64,000 nt of DNA. Source: Calliphora vicina. Its lineage: Eukaryota; Arthropoda; Insecta; Diptera; Calliphoridae. The notes under the pieces are model-generated. The model searched no databases and was not told the DNA's origin. It saw only the letters and a program-made list of their open reading frames with translations. Below are positions 49,501-55,500 of this stretch, one piece after another. Both the position numbers and the translations under genes were made by a program. Numbering within the stretch: the stretch's first letter is position 1; the number at the start of each line of letters is the position of its first letter. Where the stretch lies: positions 163,166,726 to 163,230,725 of the forward strand of contig NC_088780.1 of NCBI RefSeq assembly GCF_958450345.1. The letters run 5' to 3'.

Positions 49501-52500
49501 AATAAATTATAAGTCCATTGTGGTTTTTATCACATAAACACAACGTCAAAAGTGATTAGCACCACAAATTAATTAGATTTAAGTCGGACTATAATGATTT
49601 TCATGATCTAAAATAAATCGAAAAAATTCACTGCTGTTTACTTATTTTTGAGGCTGTGTGTATATGGACAGATTTAGCGGATTCAGTACCAAAATTGTGG
49701 AAAGTACATAATATATCATAGATGAAAAATAAATGAGTCCTAACATGAAAATTTAATTCTTTATCCAAACAAATGTTTTTAAAAACTGAAACATTTGCTA
49801 ATATAGCCAAATTTTGTGTGAACCTTTAATTCTATATAGTATTAAAATGAAAATGGTCTTAATTAAGACAATTGTTGGTTTCTCATCATCTACATAATTT
49901 CTCTTTTTGTTTCTTTTTTCCTCTGCTCTGACTTGTTTTCTCCTCTTGTCTTTTATTCAATGCTGCCTAACAATAAAAATCATAAAAAAACAAACTAAAC
50001 AAACAAAATTATTAATATTTATGGATCAACATTGCCTTTAATACAACAAAATATAATAAAAAAAATCATATAATGGTGTTTTGTACACACAACCTGTCTT
50101 ACCGTAATATTAATCATCATCAACAACATTTATATCGACAAATCTAACAAAAACTATAATAATAACAAATATGGATTAAAATGACGACTGCAACAACAAA
50201 AACTACTGCTACTGCTACTAAAACATAATGTGTACTCTCTCTATTTTTTTGTTGAAAATGGGGCTTTGGTGAATAAAATACAAATTATTTATGTAATGAA
50301 TGCACTTTTAATATAAAAAAAAATCATATTTATTTCGTTTTTTTGCCACATTTTCTCCCTCCAAAAAAAAACTGAAATGAACATATAAAACAACAACACA
50401 CATTATTAAATAAATAAAAAAAAATATAACATTAACAACAACATCACTTCACATCACATCACCAACATCGTTATCATTCATACACACACCTCATACAAAT
50501 ACTCATCATCATCATTATCATTTTGATCATCGATAAATTTTACAACAAACCAATTTTTAAATCATACATAATTTATGGACAACTTTCATCACTGCATCAT
50601 CCAAACCACCACCACCACAACAACAACAACTACATAAATCATACTCATCACACATTGAACAAAAACAAACAAATTAAATTGCATGTCACCTACCTTGATG
50701 TTGTATTGTATTATGGCTCTCTCTCTATATATCTCGCTCGCTATTTGTGTTACTTAACTTGTGTCTCTCTGTTTGTGTACTTTTGCGTGATATTTATATA
50801 TAAATTCATCTACCTACACCAACATCACTTACGTTTTGTAGTGGTGAGCTCTCTACGTCATGTACCTAAACCTGGATACGGCTTAGCTCCACGTTCCCAC
50901 ACTTTTAGTTCAACCACATCGGCCGGCGCCATTATGCACGGCGTCACCGTAAGCGCTTTTAATTTCATTCAGTGTTAAATATACATTATTACATTTATTC
51001 ATTCATATTTAACTACATTCTTAACTTACTACATATTTACATGCAATTCAGTTTGTGGCTTTTTAATTTGATTTATAATTTATAATTTCTTATTGCGTTC
51101 AGTGTTTTCTTTCATTATTTTAATTTGCTTGATTTTATTACATTTCTCATTTAATCATCATCATCATCAGCAGCTTATTTTAATAGTTTGGCGTTCAGTT
51201 ATTTAGTTTAGTTAGTATGTAGTTGATTTTAATTTCACGGTTTTGATTTTATAGTGGATATTTTTCTTATTTTATTATAAAAAAAAGTAAAAACTTTTAA
51301 GTTCTTTGGCTCTGTGTAATGAATTTATGTTCTTTATAGCTTTCATTGTAAATACCTTAGTAATTGCTTTAAATATTCAAAATCAGTTTCATTTATTAGT
51401 ATGTAATTGTTAATTTTTTTTAATTAAACATTGGTAAACTTATGTACTGAAATAGGAACTCTTAGCTCCATTTTCTCAATCTCTGGTTAATTTGTATGAA
51501 CGATCAAAAAGTAAAAAAGTTTCCTCCACCATAGGTCTAAAATCAAATCTTATCTTACGCATTTCGTCTTTTATCCAAAAAAAACTATTAAAAAAGAAAA
51601 TAAATACGGAAATGTCATTGGATAAAAGACGAAATGCGCAAGATAGGATTTGATCTAAGACCTATGGTTTCTTGAGGAAAATTTCTTAGAATTTTCCTCA
51701 TATTTTTCGTGAAAAAAAATCGACCATATAATTCATATAATTTTTGTATAAGAACTGTCATCTCAGTATATCGTCACGATAATAATAACCAGAGGTTGAG
51801 AAAAATGGTCTTAATATGTAGTTAGTTGTTCGCCTAAATTTAAAATAATGTAAATGGAGGTATATTGATTTTTTTCATTCCGTTTGTAAGACGTCGAAAT
51901 TTTCATAAGATCTACCTATGTCCGTCTGTGGAAATTATCCTCAAATATTCATTGTTTATCAGAAATGTTTGGTATTGATAATAAAAATCGGTAAAATACA
52001 ATCAGGGTTATGGACCAAAATGTGACGACTGCCGGTTCTACGCACCGGAATAACACGAGTTCACTCAGCCAAGGGCTGTTAACTCAGCAACCACTGCTGC
52101 TACAACAACAACTAAAATCTGAGACAACCTCCAGATATTTTTCAAATTTATTATTTTTTTAATTGAAATATCTATCATTAGGTATACATATTGTCTATTA
52201 AGGCCATCGTTTTAAGCGTACAATTTTACCTTGTATAGGATATATTAAAAAAAAAAATAGGAAATCGGTGAATTTTTTTAACAAAAAAAAACTGTTATCG
52301 CCATCATTTTTAGCGTACAATTTCACCTTGGAAAGCTAATATTAAAAAAAAATTAAATCGGACGATATTTTTATTACCTACTAAAAAAAAGTCTAAAAAT
52401 TTTAATTTGGGGCGCCTTGAAAATGATTTTTTTTTATAATAAATATTGTTTATCCTTGATATTTTTCAAGGACCGTTTGCACTTTATAAAATTATTAATT

Positions 52501-55500
52501 TTAGCAAACTTTTAAAAATGTTTTTCGGAACTGAATAAAAATAATATTCGCAAAAAGTTAAGAAATACAAAACCAGTGGCTTTCGATAGTTTCACAAGAA
52601 TGATATAAAAATGGTTTCTTCAGTATTTGACAATATAACAGTTTAGAAAAATTACCCAAACATTCTGACAATTAGAGTAGGTAATTCAAAGATAGTTAAT
52701 TGTCAAAATGCTAGGGTAATTAACAGTGATTTAAAGTAATTAATTCATTACAAATTCAAATAAAAATATATTATGTACAATGGCGCAACAAATATTTTAT
52801 TTATTTATCTTCAATTTATATAACCAAGCCTTAGGGGCCATTAATGGCTAATAAAAGCTACTAAATAAAATAATTTGTTTCCTCATGCCAAAAGCTATCG
52901 AAAAATCGATGGCACAATATCGAAAAATGTTTGTCTTTACTATTGTATATATTAATGACTAAGTAATCCAGATATAGGCCAAAAATCGAGGTTGTCGTGC
53001 TTTTTCCATTAAATCTCAGCCATTTGAGGGACGATTTTATCGATTTTAAATAGCAATCGAACTGGGCCTATAGCGGTTATATTGATGTTTGAAACATGTT
53101 TGTAATTTAATCATTTAGTACATTTTTAAAGCTATTTTTTGTAATGGATTTGATTACGGAAAACTCGAAGAAACAATAAGAAATTAATTATATAAAGAAT
53201 GAATTCGCACAGGAATAACTTGAAGTACTAAGAAATTCAGCCTATAAATCAAATCGTAATGAATTAATGATGGGATAGTTAAGAGATATAATCTAATTTG
53301 TTTTTGAAAATTGAATTAAGAATTAATTCTTACAAATACCATACCTTTTTTAAAAACTTGAAAATTTTGTTTTGAAAAATGTTCATCACCCTAGGTCTCC
53401 ACGTAGCAATATTTATTGCAGCAATTGTCAAATTTGATTGCGTCAATGAAATTTGCGAGTGTAGACCGCAAATTGCCATATGTAGCAATCCATTGCGCAA
53501 TGATTGCTTTACTGATTGCCTGAGCAATTATTGCTAAGCAATAAGCTGTCAGTTTAGTTAACATTAATGTAAAATTTCTTCTTTCTATGATTCAGTGTGA
53601 TTGATTAATTCATACATATTTAATTTATTTAAGTACCAAAAGTAAATAAACGATCAAATTAGTGAAAAAAAACATTCAACACATAATATAAGCAAAATAC
53701 ACCTCAGTTTTTCATAGAACTTCTCGCGTTGAAAATTTTTTATTTGTGACGAACGTTTTCTCCACCTAAAGAAATCAACAATCGCTGTGCTGTTGTTTTG
53801 CCGACGTTATTGCTTGTGTTTAGCAATACAAATTGCTACGTGGATCTAAACTCCTGTCTGCTTTTTCCATTCAAGTAGATATTTTTGGAAATAACACAAT
53901 AAATTAGTTTGTTTTCCGGTTTTAAATGATGAATTTTTCTGTTGAAATCAATTACAAAAGAAAAACCGAAGAAAAATTGTCAGTTTCTGTTTCGGTTTAA
54001 ACCTATGAAGTGCCATAAATATTATGGGATAAAAAAGTATATTAAGGTAATAAGGGAAACTGTATATTTCCATAAAATAAATTAGCCGTAGCTTAACCAA
54101 AACAGAACAACATAATTATTTAGGTCTAAACATGTTTAGTTTAATTTAAAGAACATTTTAGTTTTATAGTAAATGAGATTATTACAAATGCCTTTATTTC
54201 ATATATTTTGTTTCTTTTCAAAACCAATGTTTAATTAACATTTACTTATATACGATTTATCATTATTTCTGTAAAACACACAACAGCTTTTTCATTTAAA
54301 CATTTTATTTTTGGAGATATAGGCCGTATCTTGACAAAGAATATTCATATTTACATTATGATTTACTTTTATTAAACAACATCATCACGCTTTAAAGGCA
54401 TGCACATTTTCATTTTAAGCATGTACTTTTTGTATTACTTTATATTTTTCATAATTAAACGCTTTCAAATTAGTGCAATAATTAAATAAATGAATATTTA
54501 AAAAAAATATATATTAAAATAACAAACTTATTTTATTTTCGAAACTAAACAGGATTTTTCATATGGAGGTCTTGGTGATAAAACGCACAGTACAGATTTA
54601 AGTTGTGGCAAATCAGAAGGTAAGTAATGTTAAATACTATGGCAGTTAATATCTCAATTATAGTATTGCCAGAAGGTTCCCATAATTAATTTCTTAAAAT
54701 ATTCTTTATCATTTTAGCCTCAGTTGATTCTATAACCGAAGGTGATAGACGTGCATTAATGGGTGGTGATTTACCCGCATCTAGCACATATTCGGGCGCT
54801 TTGTCTTATCATTATCCCCAGGCTGGTTTAATACGCCGCAGCTTGCCTAATATGGCCCATTCGATGCTGGTACATGAGCCGGCTAAAATTTATCCTTATC
54901 ATTTGCTTGTTATCACAAACTATCGTTTGCCTTCAGACGTTGATCGCTGCAATTTAGAGGTAAGCTAGAAAAATAAAACATTTAAACCACCCTGTTCTGT
55001 AAACCGAATTCAAGTAATCGAGGTTGTCATAAAATCCAATCATTGTCGGAATCGGTTTTGAAAACGACAAAAAAGTTACATTTGACTTATGAAATCCAAG
55101 GTAATTTTTTTCTTTAATCGATAAAGAATTTAATTCTAGATCGAATCTAAAACCGATAACTTTCGATTTCACAAGGCCAATGTACTTTTTCTGTCGTTTT
55201 CAAAATCGATTCCGAATATTTCGTTTATTCGTGTTCTGTAAATCGAATCAACAGATTTACTCGTTTAACAATACTTTCTAGTAAAGAAATCTGTTTCAAT
55301 GTACAAAATTGTGTGATTTGCAGAACAATTTCAATTGATTCTGTTTGATAAAACTGCAAATTCAACCTTGAAATAAAAATAAATCAACTATTTTTTTATT
55401 CTCTTTTCCAGCGCCATTTATCAGATGTTGAATTTGAACACATTTTACAATGTACAAGAGCCGATTTCTACAGATTCCCACAATGGCGACGAAATGAATT

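Noticed and set aside
50523..50841. N-terminal part of the 151-codon frame ending in exon 8b
   Set aside because: Sequence upstream of the 50841 acceptor is H/N/Y-rich intron translation; only 50842-50948 is exon-like.
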